DNA of 12,476 bases from CAIPFQ01 sp964641775 (GTDB taxonomy: Bacteria > Chlamydiota > Chlamydiia > Chlamydiales > SM23-39). The first letter of the stretch is position 1, and each line of letters starts with the position of its first letter. Positions 7,102-12,452 of this stretch are shown piece by piece. The stretch covers positions 1 through 12,476 of the forward strand of contig CAZXLK010000037.1 in NCBI GenBank assembly GCA_964641775.1. The letters are read 5' to 3'. The translations under genes were made by a program, and so were the position numbers. Under the pieces are notes generated by a model, which worked only from the letters and a program-made list of their open reading frames with translations, searched no databases and was not told where the DNA came from.

Positions 7102-8055
7102 TTATCTATGGCCAATGAGGTGAAGATAAAAAGATTCCACCTCTTCCGGAGAGTCAATTGCGATCAAATCCAAATGGGTCTTTAGCTTTTTTTTCGAACA
7201 GGATCTGACTCGTCGTTTATGGCGCGGATCTATCATATCAATTAAATGAAGAGTTTTTCCACTTACAATAATATTATTCACCATCCAGTCATTGTGTCTT
7301 ATTTTCGAGAGTTTTTTTATCTCACGCTTGAGATGTTTTCTCTCAGGATAGATTCCATGATACATTTTAAATGTTAATAAATTAACTCCAGGAATCCAAT
7401 CACTAGATAAACAAAGATCATATTCCGGCATATTTTTAATTAGCTCTTTCTTTTGAAAATTGCTTTGAATTCTATAATTTTCCATGCCCGAATAATTTAA
7501 CATCCAGGTTTTGCGTTGGATCGTTGTTTTTTCTTTATCAATGAGATACAAGGCATTGCCAAGGGCTTTTGCTTCCAATGTTTGTAAATGAGCCTCCATT
7601 TCCTCCGTTGTAGCTTCAAGAATTGTATGATCGCCCAAATGGACCATCACATCGATTGCTTCTTTCCAATTCGGACCTGCCCAATCCATCCCATGCAAAG
7701 CAAGAACCACGCTAAAACTCTCACACTCGCCAAGCCTTTTTAGATCCTCCATTTGGACGGGTTTATTGAGATAGATGATATTCCTTAAATTCTTCTGTTT
7801 GCACCGTTTTAAAAGGGGAGGATGGTTTCCCTCAATCATCACAGAGAGGGCATCATAATCTTTGGCAATCCGAAAAGAATAATCGCCATTTCCCGCACCA
7901 ACCTCTATTACATCAAACCGGCGCTCATATTGATCCAGAAGCTCTTTGATGAGTTGATACTTTGCTTCAAACTCAGGAGAAGTTTTAGGTTGCAGAAGAG
8001 GAAAGAGAAGGCAAATGAAGAATGCGGACAAAACAAAAAATAGAATCTTTTTCAA
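7102..8055 (-). CDS. Membrane-anchored SAM-methyltransferase-like protein with kinase-type C-terminal motif
   Basis: A 317-residue protein of unknown function. Residues 3-20 are a single hydrophobic segment behind MKK, a signal peptide or N-terminal anchor with no lipobox. Residues 48-60 (DVIEVGAGNGDYS) are a clear SAM-binding motif I, followed by an acidic residue after strand 2 (MIEGN, Glu75), so the first half is a Rossmann-type methyltransferase domain. The second half carries HNDWMVNN (254-261) and LIDMID (271-276), matching the HxDxxxxN catalytic loop and IDxxD metal-binding motif of aminoglycoside/choline-kinase-like folds at normal spacing, preceded by DWIPGVNLLTF (219-229). No obvious N-lobe is seen. 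The start is a TTG with GAGG 7 nt upstream; there is no upstream ATG. It leads the operon with the GlmU-like and ispA genes. Both domain calls come from motifs read by eye. Confidence 0.75.
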   Translation of the reverse strand: MKKILFFVLSAFFICLLFPLLQPKTSPEFEAKYQLIKELLDQYERRFDVIEVGAGNGDYSFRIAKDYDALSVMIEGNHPPLLKRCKQKNLRNIIYLNKPVQMEDLKRLGECESFSVVLALHGMDWAGPNWKEAIDVMVHLGDHTILEATTEEMEAHLQTLEAKALGNALYLIDKEKTTIQRKTWMLNYSGMENYRIQSNFQKKELIKNMPEYDLCLSSDWIPGVNLLTFKMYHGIYPERKHLKREIKKLSKIRHNDWMVNNIIVSGKTLHLIDMIDPRHKRRVRSCSKKKLKTHLDLIAIDSPEEVESFYLHLIGHR

Positions 8056-8232
8056 AAATCAGCCTCAAAGAAGAGGATTGTAGGAAATTTAGGAAAAAAG
8101 TTGAAGAGTCATTCGGGAAACGTTCAAGGAATCGGGAAACGCACAGGGGCCCCCGAAGATGCACCGTCTTTGGGGTGGAAGCGCGAGACACTTGCAAAAG
8201 TCTCTCAGTTCAAAAGAGGGGGACAGGATAAC

Positions 8233-8253
8233 GCTCTCGCTCTTCGCGAGAGC
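8233..8253. repeat. Hairpin in left arm of the element
   Basis: GCTCTCGC (8233-8240) pairs perfectly with GCGAGAGC (8246-8253) across a 5-nt loop. It is the counterpart of the right-arm hairpin at 8709-8729, with a different stem sequence. A second stem, GCTGCT/AGCAGC, follows at 8264-8277. Confidence 0.85.
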
Positions 8254-8295
8254 TAAGGATAGCGCTGCTAAAGCAGCTAAAGATATGCAGGATTC

Positions 8296-8312
8296 GGGGG
8301 GCAAAGCCCCCC
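8296..8312. repeat. G/C hairpin
   Basis: GGGGGGC (8296-8302), loop AAA, GCCCCCC (8306-8312) lies just inside the left arm. There is no T tract, so it is not a normal terminator. Confidence 0.75.
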
Positions 8313-8413
8313 ATACCCCCAGAAGGGCCCCTACTTTTTGCTTATCGCAAAAATGCATTCGGCGAAAAACTTTCTTTACAACCTTCGGTTGACGAAAATT
8401 TTCCACCTCATGT

Positions 8414-8431
8414 CCTTGGAACAAGTTCCAA
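8414..8431. repeat. Short palindrome in element centre
   Basis: CTTGGAAC (8414-8421), AA, GTTCCAAG (8424-8431): a near-perfect dyad that is more likely a DNA site or a decayed stem than an RNA hairpin. Confidence 0.6.
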
Positions 8432-8474
8432 GTCGGGGCCCTCATTAGCTACACCCTTGAGTACTATCGAGGGC

Positions 8475-8597
8475 TAGGCCTCCACTGAGCTTCAGCTAGA
8501 GAGGCCCGAAGGAAATTTTTTTTTCGAGCCGAAGGATTGAAGAAAAAAAATTTTCGAAGGGCCAACCTTTTTTGCACAGCAAAAAAGTGGAGGCCTA
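8475..8597. repeat. Nested inverted repeat inside the element
   Basis: TAGGCCTCCACT (8475-8486) is exactly inverted at 8586-8597. Inside it GGCCC (8503-8507) plus an A/T tract is inverted at 8542-8563, and CTTTTTTGC-aca-GCAAAAAAG forms a 9-bp stem at 8567-8587. The centre can thus fold as stems within stems. Confidence 0.75.
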
Positions 8598-8620
8598 ATT
8601 ATCTGGGTTGCACTGTTCCG

Positions 8621-8654
8621 CACAAAAAAGAGCGCTCCCCCGCTCTTTTTTGTG
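8621..8654. terminator. Strong symmetric hairpin, possible bidirectional terminator
   Basis: CACAAAAAAGAGCG (8621-8634) pairs perfectly over 14 bp with 8641-8654 across the 6-nt loop CTCCCC. The A/T runs lie within the stem, not beyond it, on either strand, so termination is possible but not typical. It may simply be one more palindromic unit of the element. Confidence 0.45.
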
Positions 8655-8708
8655 ATTCCACAGCCCTGCATCCTGTCTATCCTTAGCTGCTTTAGCAGCT
8701 TATCCTTA

Positions 8709-8729
8709 GCTCATCGCTCCGCGATGAGC
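8709..8729. repeat. Hairpin in right arm of the element
   Basis: GCTCATCGC (8709-8717), loop TCC, GCGATGAGC (8721-8729) occupies the same place as the left-arm hairpin at 8233-8253. The flanks are conserved, but the stem differs in sequence on both strands while remaining fully paired. The neighbouring stem AGCTGCT/AGCAGCT (8685-8700) keeps the left-arm sequence. Confidence 0.85.
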
Positions 8730-9041
8730 GTGATCCTGTCCCGCTGTTGTGAGCTCCTAGACTTTTTGCAAGTGTCTCGCGCAAACGTTCACGAAGTGTT
8801 ATGAACAAAGCTGACAATCCCAATCTATTATCTATATATAAAGAGATATAGATACTCATCTTCTGGCACTGTGGAAATGTAGACAGGTATGCGAATGATA
8901 GAGGGAAAAAATTTTGTTTACAACTTGTCGACATCCCGTTCAAAACCGCCTACTTTTCAACAACGAGCCTTTCACAAACAACTTTTCAACAAACTTATGA
9001 ACAAGAAAATTTACCACAGAGATAGACACCACAGAGAAAAA

Positions 9042-9130
9042 AATCATCCTGCTGATCCTGCCCCAGCAATAGCTGGGATCTTGCAGATCCTGTCCCAATT
9101 TTAAAAAAAACAGGATATGCAGGATCATCG
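9042..9130. repeat. ATCCTG-type modular repeat copies
   Basis: Several ATCCTG or ATCTTG words flank a hairpin CCCAGC-aata-GCTGGG (9062-9077), followed by CAGGATATGCAGGATCA (9111-9127). The pattern ATCCTG, hairpin, GATCCTGTCCC repeats the layout of the right arm of the large element (8670-8741), and GATATGCAGGAT is identical to 8282-8293 in the left arm. Further shortened copies of the palindromic family are therefore present here, at the 3' side of the lyase gene. Confidence 0.65.
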
Positions 9131-9135
9131 CTCCA

Positions 9136-9160
9136 CCCCAAAAATGATGCATTTTTGGGG
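9136..9160. repeat. 11-bp stem hairpin behind the lyase gene
   Basis: CCCCAAAAATG (9136-9146), loop ATG, CATTTTTGGGG (9150-9160) is a perfect stem 26 nt beyond the lyase stop codon on the minus strand. It could help end transcription or protect the 3' end, but it lacks the T tract of an intrinsic terminator. Confidence 0.6.
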
Positions 9161-9186
9161 AAGAACGGGTAGCGATGGCATGATGG

Positions 9187-10974
9187 TCAGGATGGGCGAA
9201 GAAAAGGGTTTGAGGTGGCAAGGAAATAATTGCGGACGGCATCTTTTGCACCAAGCTTGCCGAAGAGAAGATTTTCCAGATATTTAGATTTAGGGAGTTG
9301 ATTGATTTGAGGGCTGATTGCTGCGCCAATTTCTCCATAAAGGCCAGCTTCTCCCGGGTATTCTATTCCCTTTGTCTTTTTTAGGTTGTCCAGCTTTGCC
9401 AATTCGATCAGGCTTTTAAGAACTGCAGTTTCAAATCTTTCTAAAAGATTTTGGTCGCTAACGGAGCGCTCGGTCACACAAAAATGGGCAGCTTCTTTTG
9501 CAATATTGCTACAGGTAAATCCATGGTCTTCCATGAGTTTTGTAAAGCCATAAATTGCCCCTTTTTCATATCCCATCTCTTCATCGATTTTGAAGGCAAC
9601 TACATGTGCATCCACTTCGCCCAAAAGTTTCAATGCAACTTGGCTTTTAATGATGTTCCCCATTGCAATAGCAGTCTCGCGAACCTTCTTTCCCATTTGC
9701 TCATATCCCTCTTTTCCTCTTTTTAAAAGAGCTAAGAGAGCAGTGAATGCCGCAACACAAGATTGGCTTCCCGCTTTTGTGGGCGTTCCATAAATGCCCC
9801 CTAGCCAATCTGGGAAAGAATAAATTGGATAAAAGGCGAGATTATGGCCGATAGGCATTTTTTGTGTGATGAGAACCGATACTCCTTTAGGCGCGGAGCC
9901 ACCTTTGTGAGGATCTGTGGAAATACTTGTGACTCCATCAAAAGTGAGATATTGGGGATTGCAATAGATATCAAAGAAACTTCCCAGGCAGTTATCCACA
10001 TGCATTCCGAAATTCAGCTTTTTAGCTTCTCTACCCATCACAGCAAATGGATCCATGTGTCCTGTTGGATAGTTTGGCGTGGAACAAAAATAGGCAACGA
10101 TCCGGGATTGATATTTATTTGTTAAATAATAGAGTTCATCAATACGGACATTTCCATTTTCATCCGTTGGAATTTTAACCAATTGAAATTTCAAATCTGC
10201 TTGCGCCTTATCGAGTCCTGCATGAATTGTATCGGGAGCTAAAATCACGCACTCTTCTTGTTTCAATCCCTTTTCTCTTATCCCCCATTCGACATAGCCC
10301 TTAGCTGCAACCATAAGACTCTCCGTTCCACCCGATGTGACAAATCCTGCAATTTCATCAGGTTGTCCTCCATAAAGCCTTCCAATCATTTGAATGAGCT
10401 GAAAATGAATGAAAGAGCCCACAGCAAATTCTTTGCCATGGAGAGGATTCCATAGATAGGAGAGCGCCATTGCCAGCAAATAGAGCCTGTGGAGCTCGGC
10501 AGCCTCTTTTTCTTGAGGAGATAAATCATCCGGAATCGGCGGCAATTGAATCGGCTCATCAATGAGACTTGGGAAATAAATGGCGCCGGAGAGATGCTGT
10601 CCTTCAAGAGGAGCGCTTGTAGCTTTTGCATAGAGAAGAATCAACTCTACCAGCTCATCAAAAGACATTCCTTTTTCAGGAATCTCTCTAAAAGGCTTTC
10701 CAAATTTTTCCCATTTCTCGAGCTTCGATTTTTGAAATTCGATGCGCTGCTCTTGCAACTTTTGCTCATATTTTTTCCGTATGGATGGAATCAAAAAGAG
10801 CGCGCGGATTGCTAAATTCTTGTCTTCCTTTGCCTCTCCTTCTTCATACAAACGGCCAATCAACTTAATCGCCAGCTGTGCTGATGGAATTGCAAGAAGA
10901 AGGATCACCGGATGGACCCGGGAAAGATAGGAACAAATTTTTCGATCCGCAGAGCTAATTAAAGAAATGGCCAT
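9187..10974 (-). CDS. Sphingosine-1-phosphate-lyase-like PLP enzyme with N-terminal membrane segment
   Basis: 595 residues from the ATG at 10974, which has GGAG 6 nt upstream; a TTG further up (11013) would add 13 residues but lacks this signal. Family members cleave sphingosine-1-phosphate to hexadecenal and phosphoethanolamine. A hydrophobic segment at about residues 20-40 is followed by a charged linker and a type-I-fold PLP domain. Visible are LSGAIYF (128-134), TSGGTES (213-219, phosphate cup), HVDNCLG (325-331, Asp327 to the pyridine nitrogen) and STDPHKGGSAPKG (352-364) with Lys357 as the Schiff-base lysine. An N-terminal anchor plus linker and a total near 570-600 residues resemble eukaryotic lyases. 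The STDPHK block and substrate-pocket residues differ from classical lyases, so another amine-carboxylate or phospho-sphingoid substrate is possible. Short inverted repeats flank the gene. It is transcribed divergently from the CADD gene. Confidence 0.82.
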   Translation of the reverse strand: MAISLISSADRKICSYLSRVHPVILLLAIPSAQLAIKLIGRLYEEGEAKEDKNLAIRALFLIPSIRKKYEQKLQEQRIEFQKSKLEKWEKFGKPFREIPEKGMSFDELVELILLYAKATSAPLEGQHLSGAIYFPSLIDEPIQLPPIPDDLSPQEKEAAELHRLYLLAMALSYLWNPLHGKEFAVGSFIHFQLIQMIGRLYGGQPDEIAGFVTSGGTESLMVAAKGYVEWGIREKGLKQEECVILAPDTIHAGLDKAQADLKFQLVKIPTDENGNVRIDELYYLTNKYQSRIVAYFCSTPNYPTGHMDPFAVMGREAKKLNFGMHVDNCLGSFFDIYCNPQYLTFDGVTSISTDPHKGGSAPKGVSVLITQKMPIGHNLAFYPIYSFPDWLGGIYGTPTKAGSQSCVAAFTALLALLKRGKEGYEQMGKKVRETAIAMGNIIKSQVALKLLGEVDAHVVAFKIDEEMGYEKGAIYGFTKLMEDHGFTCSNIAKEAAHFCVTERSVSDQNLLERFETAVLKSLIELAKLDNLKKTKGIEYPGEAGLYGEIGAAISPQINQLPKSKYLENLLFGKLGAKDAVRNYFLATSNPFLRPS

Positions 10975-11042
10975 CTTAATCTCCAAAATTTTTAAAAACG
11001 GAAAATGATACAAGATTTTTTAAATGTTGTCCCGAAAAAAAT

Positions 11043-11079
11043 TCATCTTGCAGATCATGCCTCATCTTGCATATCTTGT
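11043..11079. repeat. 19-bp tandem repeat between lyase and CADD genes
   Basis: TCATCTTGCA occurs at 11043-11052 and 11062-11071, a 19-nt period. ATCTTGCAGATC (11045-11056) is identical to 9078-9089 on the other side of the lyase gene. Read on the minus strand, 11062-11078 is CAAGATATGCAAGATGA, matching 14 of 17 positions of CAGGATATGCAGGATCA at 9111-9127. This repeat occupies most of the space where a CADD promoter would lie. Confidence 0.65.
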
Positions 11080-11089
11080 TTTTTCTACC

Positions 11090-11095
11090 GGGAGG
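11090..11095 (+). promoter_or_regulatory. Ribosome binding site of the CADD gene
   Basis: GGGAGG lies 7 nt before the ATG at 11103 and settles that start. Confidence 0.8.
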
Positions 11096-11102
11096 ATAAG
11101 AA

Positions 11103-11771
11103 ATGAATATTTTGCCTATTGACCAAATGATTCAAGAAAAGCACATGCTATCCAGTTCATTTTACCAAGCTTGGACGCAAGGTAATTTAACCAAATCCAC
11201 ACTCCAATCGTATGCCAAGGAATATTATCAGCATGTCAAGGCATTTCCTACCTATATTTCCTCACTCCATAGCAGATGCGATGATCCAAAAATACGCCGG
11301 GAACTTTTAACAAACCTCATGGATGAAGAGGCAGGCTCTCCCAACCATCTCGATCTTTGGAGAAACTTTGCTTTAGCAATCGGAGTTGACGCCGAAGATT
11401 TAGATACTCATAAACCGGGAAACTTTACCCAAGAATTGATCAATCATTTCCAATCTAGCTGTAGCGATGAGTCCATAGCACTTGGCGTAGCCACTCTTTA
11501 CAGCTATGAAAGTCAAATTCCTGCCATTTGCCAAACCAAGATTGATGGCCTGAAAAAGTGGTACGGCATTACAGATCCCGAAGGCTACCGCTATTTCACC
11601 GAACATGCAACTGCAGACATCGAGCATTCAGCTCAAGAAAAAAAGCTTCTCAGCCACCTCGTCCAACCAAAAGAAGAAACCGCCGTTTTAAAAAGCGTGG
11701 AAAACACCCTCACTGCCCTGAACAAATTTTTAAATGCTTTCATGCCTGATCCTGTCTGCATAGCAGTATAA
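11103..11771 (+). CDS. CADD-type PqqC-like dimetal oxygenase (self-sacrificing para-aminobenzoate synthase)
   Basis: 222 residues, homologous to C. trachomatis CT610 (CADD), a helical-bundle PqqC/TenA-like protein. In Chlamydia it supplies para-aminobenzoate for folate by oxygen-dependent cleavage of one of its own tyrosines, with a lysine as amino donor, using a dinuclear Fe or Fe:Mn centre; it was first described as binding death domains. With a constant offset of 6 from CT610, all metal ligands are present: Glu75, His82, Glu136, His168, Asp172 and His175. So are the reactive or nearby residues Tyr21, Tyr37, Tyr135, Lys146 and Tyr164, corresponding to CT610 Tyr27, Tyr43, Tyr141, Lys152 and Tyr170. 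This complete match argues for the same chemistry. The ATG follows GGGAGG by 7 nt. No folate genes are adjacent. A small gene follows after 22 nt, probably on the same transcript. Confidence 0.93.
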   Translation: MNILPIDQMIQEKHMLSSSFYQAWTQGNLTKSTLQSYAKEYYQHVKAFPTYISSLHSRCDDPKIRRELLTNLMDEEAGSPNHLDLWRNFALAIGVDAEDLDTHKPGNFTQELINHFQSSCSDESIALGVATLYSYESQIPAICQTKIDGLKKWYGITDPEGYRYFTEHATADIEHSAQEKKLLSHLVQPKEETAVLKSVENTLTALNKFLNAFMPDPVCIAV

Positions 11772-11793
11772 AATAAAAAAAGGAATTTCCATC

Positions 11794-12120
11794 ATGTATA
11801 ACAATATATCAAAAATTAGACTTTATTCCATGACCGAAGTCATTTTGCCCTATTCAGAAAAACCCCTTAACCCTGAAAATATTGATGAAAAAATAACAAC
11901 ACTAAGCAACCATATTGCCCATTTGAATTCTCAATTATCTCAAAGAAAGACTCACGGAGGGAAAGGATTTCGTGCAAAAAAGAGTTCATTGCAAAATCAA
12001 ATATCTCTTGCAACAAATCGACTAAATCTCCTTCTAAAGGCCCAAGATCTATTACTTCCAGAAGGTAGACGATCAAGAGATAGACATGCCACAGAGAGAG
12101 ATATTAAGGATCACGGATGA
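11794..12120 (+). CDS. Small uncharacterised protein, helical, possibly coiled coil
   Basis: 108 residues, family not recognised. The start ATG is 22 nt after the CADD stop and is preceded by AAAGGAA at normal SD distance, which supports real translation and co-transcription with CADD. The middle (about residues 28-90) is polar and helical, with leucine/isoleucine spacing suggestive of a coiled coil (KITTLSNHIAHLNSQLSQ, then SLQNQISLATNRLNLLLK). No signal peptide or membrane segment is seen. The last about 16 codons (12073 onward) lie in repeat DNA: AGAGATAGACATGCCACAGAGA (12076-12097) resembles 9018-9037, so the native C-terminus has probably been replaced or extended by a dispersed repeat. 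It could alternatively be a decaying gene. Existence as a gene is moderately supported; its function is unknown. Confidence 0.55.
   Translation: MYNNISKIRLYSMTEVILPYSEKPLNPENIDEKITTLSNHIAHLNSQLSQRKTHGGKGFRAKKSSLQNQISLATNRLNLLLKAQDLLLPEGRRSRDRHATERDIKDHG
12076..12120 (+). repeat. Dispersed CCACAGAGA-type repeat
   Basis: AGAGATAGACATGCCACAGAGAGAG (12076-12100) is related to AGAGATAGACACCACAGAGAAAA (9018-9040). In each case an ATC/GATCC-type word follows within about 15-20 nt. It contributes the 3' end and stop codon of the small gene. Confidence 0.55.
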
Positions 12121-12186
12121 AGATTGCGTAATTCTGTGATATAAACGACTTAAGAAAAAAAATCTCGGTCATGAAATAACTTTAGG

Positions 12187-12268
12187 CCATCACTTTACCG
12201 GCTCCGGTAAACCAATCCAGTCTGGAAATGACCCTGACCATCACTTTGCCGGCGCCGGCAAACAGATC
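12187..12268. repeat. Two 31-nt direct repeats, 51-nt period, each an 18-bp dyad
   Basis: Copy 1 (12187-12217) and copy 2 (12238-12268) both begin CCATCACTTT and end ATC. Copy 1 contains TTTACCGGCTCCGGTAAA (12194-12211). Copy 2 contains TTTGCCGGCGCCGGCAAA (12245-12262), a perfect palindrome. The pair 12197/12208 (A-T) has become G-C at 12248/12259, keeping the symmetry. They may be operator sites, hairpins or mobile-repeat units. Confidence 0.75.
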
Positions 12269-12398
12269 AACTTTGGGAGGGGGCTCCCAAACCGTTGACG
12301 ATTATCATAGTTTTGCCTGCAATCTTATTGCCCAAATCAGTATTTTGAAACGGTCAGAGGCTCTTGAAATTTCCCCTAAAGATTTGCTGCCTGACTGA
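12228..12398 (+). CDS. Possible 56-residue ORF over the direct repeats
   Basis: A short frame from ATG 12228 to TGA 12398, not recognised. Upstream it is open back to a TAG at 12183. In this frame the 51-nt period equals 17 codons, so the peptide ITLPAP is repeated in register (12189-12206 and 12240-12257), and two of the three differences within the dyad are synonymous (TTA/TTG, GCT/GCG). The C-terminal part after the repeats (QTVDDYHSFACNLIAQ, then ILKRSEALEISPKDLLPD) looks protein-like. Against it, no proper ribosome binding site is visible before the ATG, and other frames are also open through the repeat. It may be the remnant of a larger gene. Confidence 0.22.
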   Translation: MTLTITLPAPANRSTLGGGSQTVDDYHSFACNLIAQISILKRSEALEISPKDLLPD

Positions 12399-12452
12399 GA
12401 CTTCCAAATCTTTTGCAATGAAGATATTAAAAAATTCGCTAAGATAAAAAGC

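Larger units (their letters stand above)
8181..8782. repeat. Composite palindromic element with ~113-bp imperfect inverted arms
   Basis: Left arm 8181-8293 and right arm 8670-8782 are imperfect reverse complements. Both read, outside to inside, GCGCGAGACACTTGCAAAA, GGGACAGGAT, a GC-rich hairpin, GCTAAGGATA, GCTGCTAAAGCAGC, and a CAGGAT end. The 376-bp centre contains further inverted repeats. Bounding inverted arms suggest a MITE-like non-autonomous mobile element or a BIME-like assembly of palindromic units. There is no transposase and no clear target duplication at the outer edges. The 9-mer AAACGTTCA occurs directly right of the element (8783-8791) and again at 8118-8126, but the left copy is 54 bp away from the arm. 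Confidence 0.8.
8056..9186. other. 1.1-kb gene-poor, palindrome-dense intergenic region
   Basis: No reading frame here has a ribosome binding site or recognisable protein; frames such as 8089-8445 (-) and 8692-8943 (-) simply read through repeats. The region holds a composite inverted repeat (8181-8782), several strong hairpins, an AT-rich stem at 8829-8854, a 12-bp direct repeat ACTTTTCAACAA (8952-8963 and 8981-8992), and ATCCTG-rich modules (9042-9130). It separates the methyltransferase operon from the lyase gene, both on the minus strand. Confidence 0.7.
12121..12452. other. 332-nt intergenic region of dyads
   Basis: No confident gene. It contains two 31-nt direct repeats with dyad symmetry (12187-12217 and 12238-12268), a perfect hairpin TTTGGGAG-gggg-CTCCCAAA (12272-12291), and a stop-free stretch ending at 12398. 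TTGACG (12295-12300) could be a -35 element but lacks a convincing -10. Confidence 0.55.

Noticed and set aside
8089..8445. 118-codon minus-strand frame in the repeat region
   Set aside because: It reads through the left arm and hairpins of the palindromic element, has no SD and no protein-like pattern.
8692..8943. 83-codon minus-strand frame
   Set aside because: Covers the right arm of the inverted repeat; composition and position explain it as chance.
8952..8992. CRISPR-like repeats (ACTTTTCAACAA twice)
   Set aside because: Only two copies of 12 bp, with no further units and no cas genes; a short direct repeat only.
8940..9338. 132-codon minus-strand frame overlapping the lyase 3' end
   Set aside because: Overlaps conserved lyase coding sequence in another frame and otherwise reads repeat DNA.
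10975..11013. TTG at 11013 as the start of the lyase
   Set aside because: The ATG at 10974 has GGAG at the correct distance; the extra 13 residues have no support.
12182..12297. Minus-strand frame with two GAGKVM blocks across the 51-nt repeat
   Set aside because: About 38 codons, closed upstream by stops and without a usable start codon before the repeats; the repeated peptide follows from the DNA repeat. GAGK here is not a convincing P-loop.
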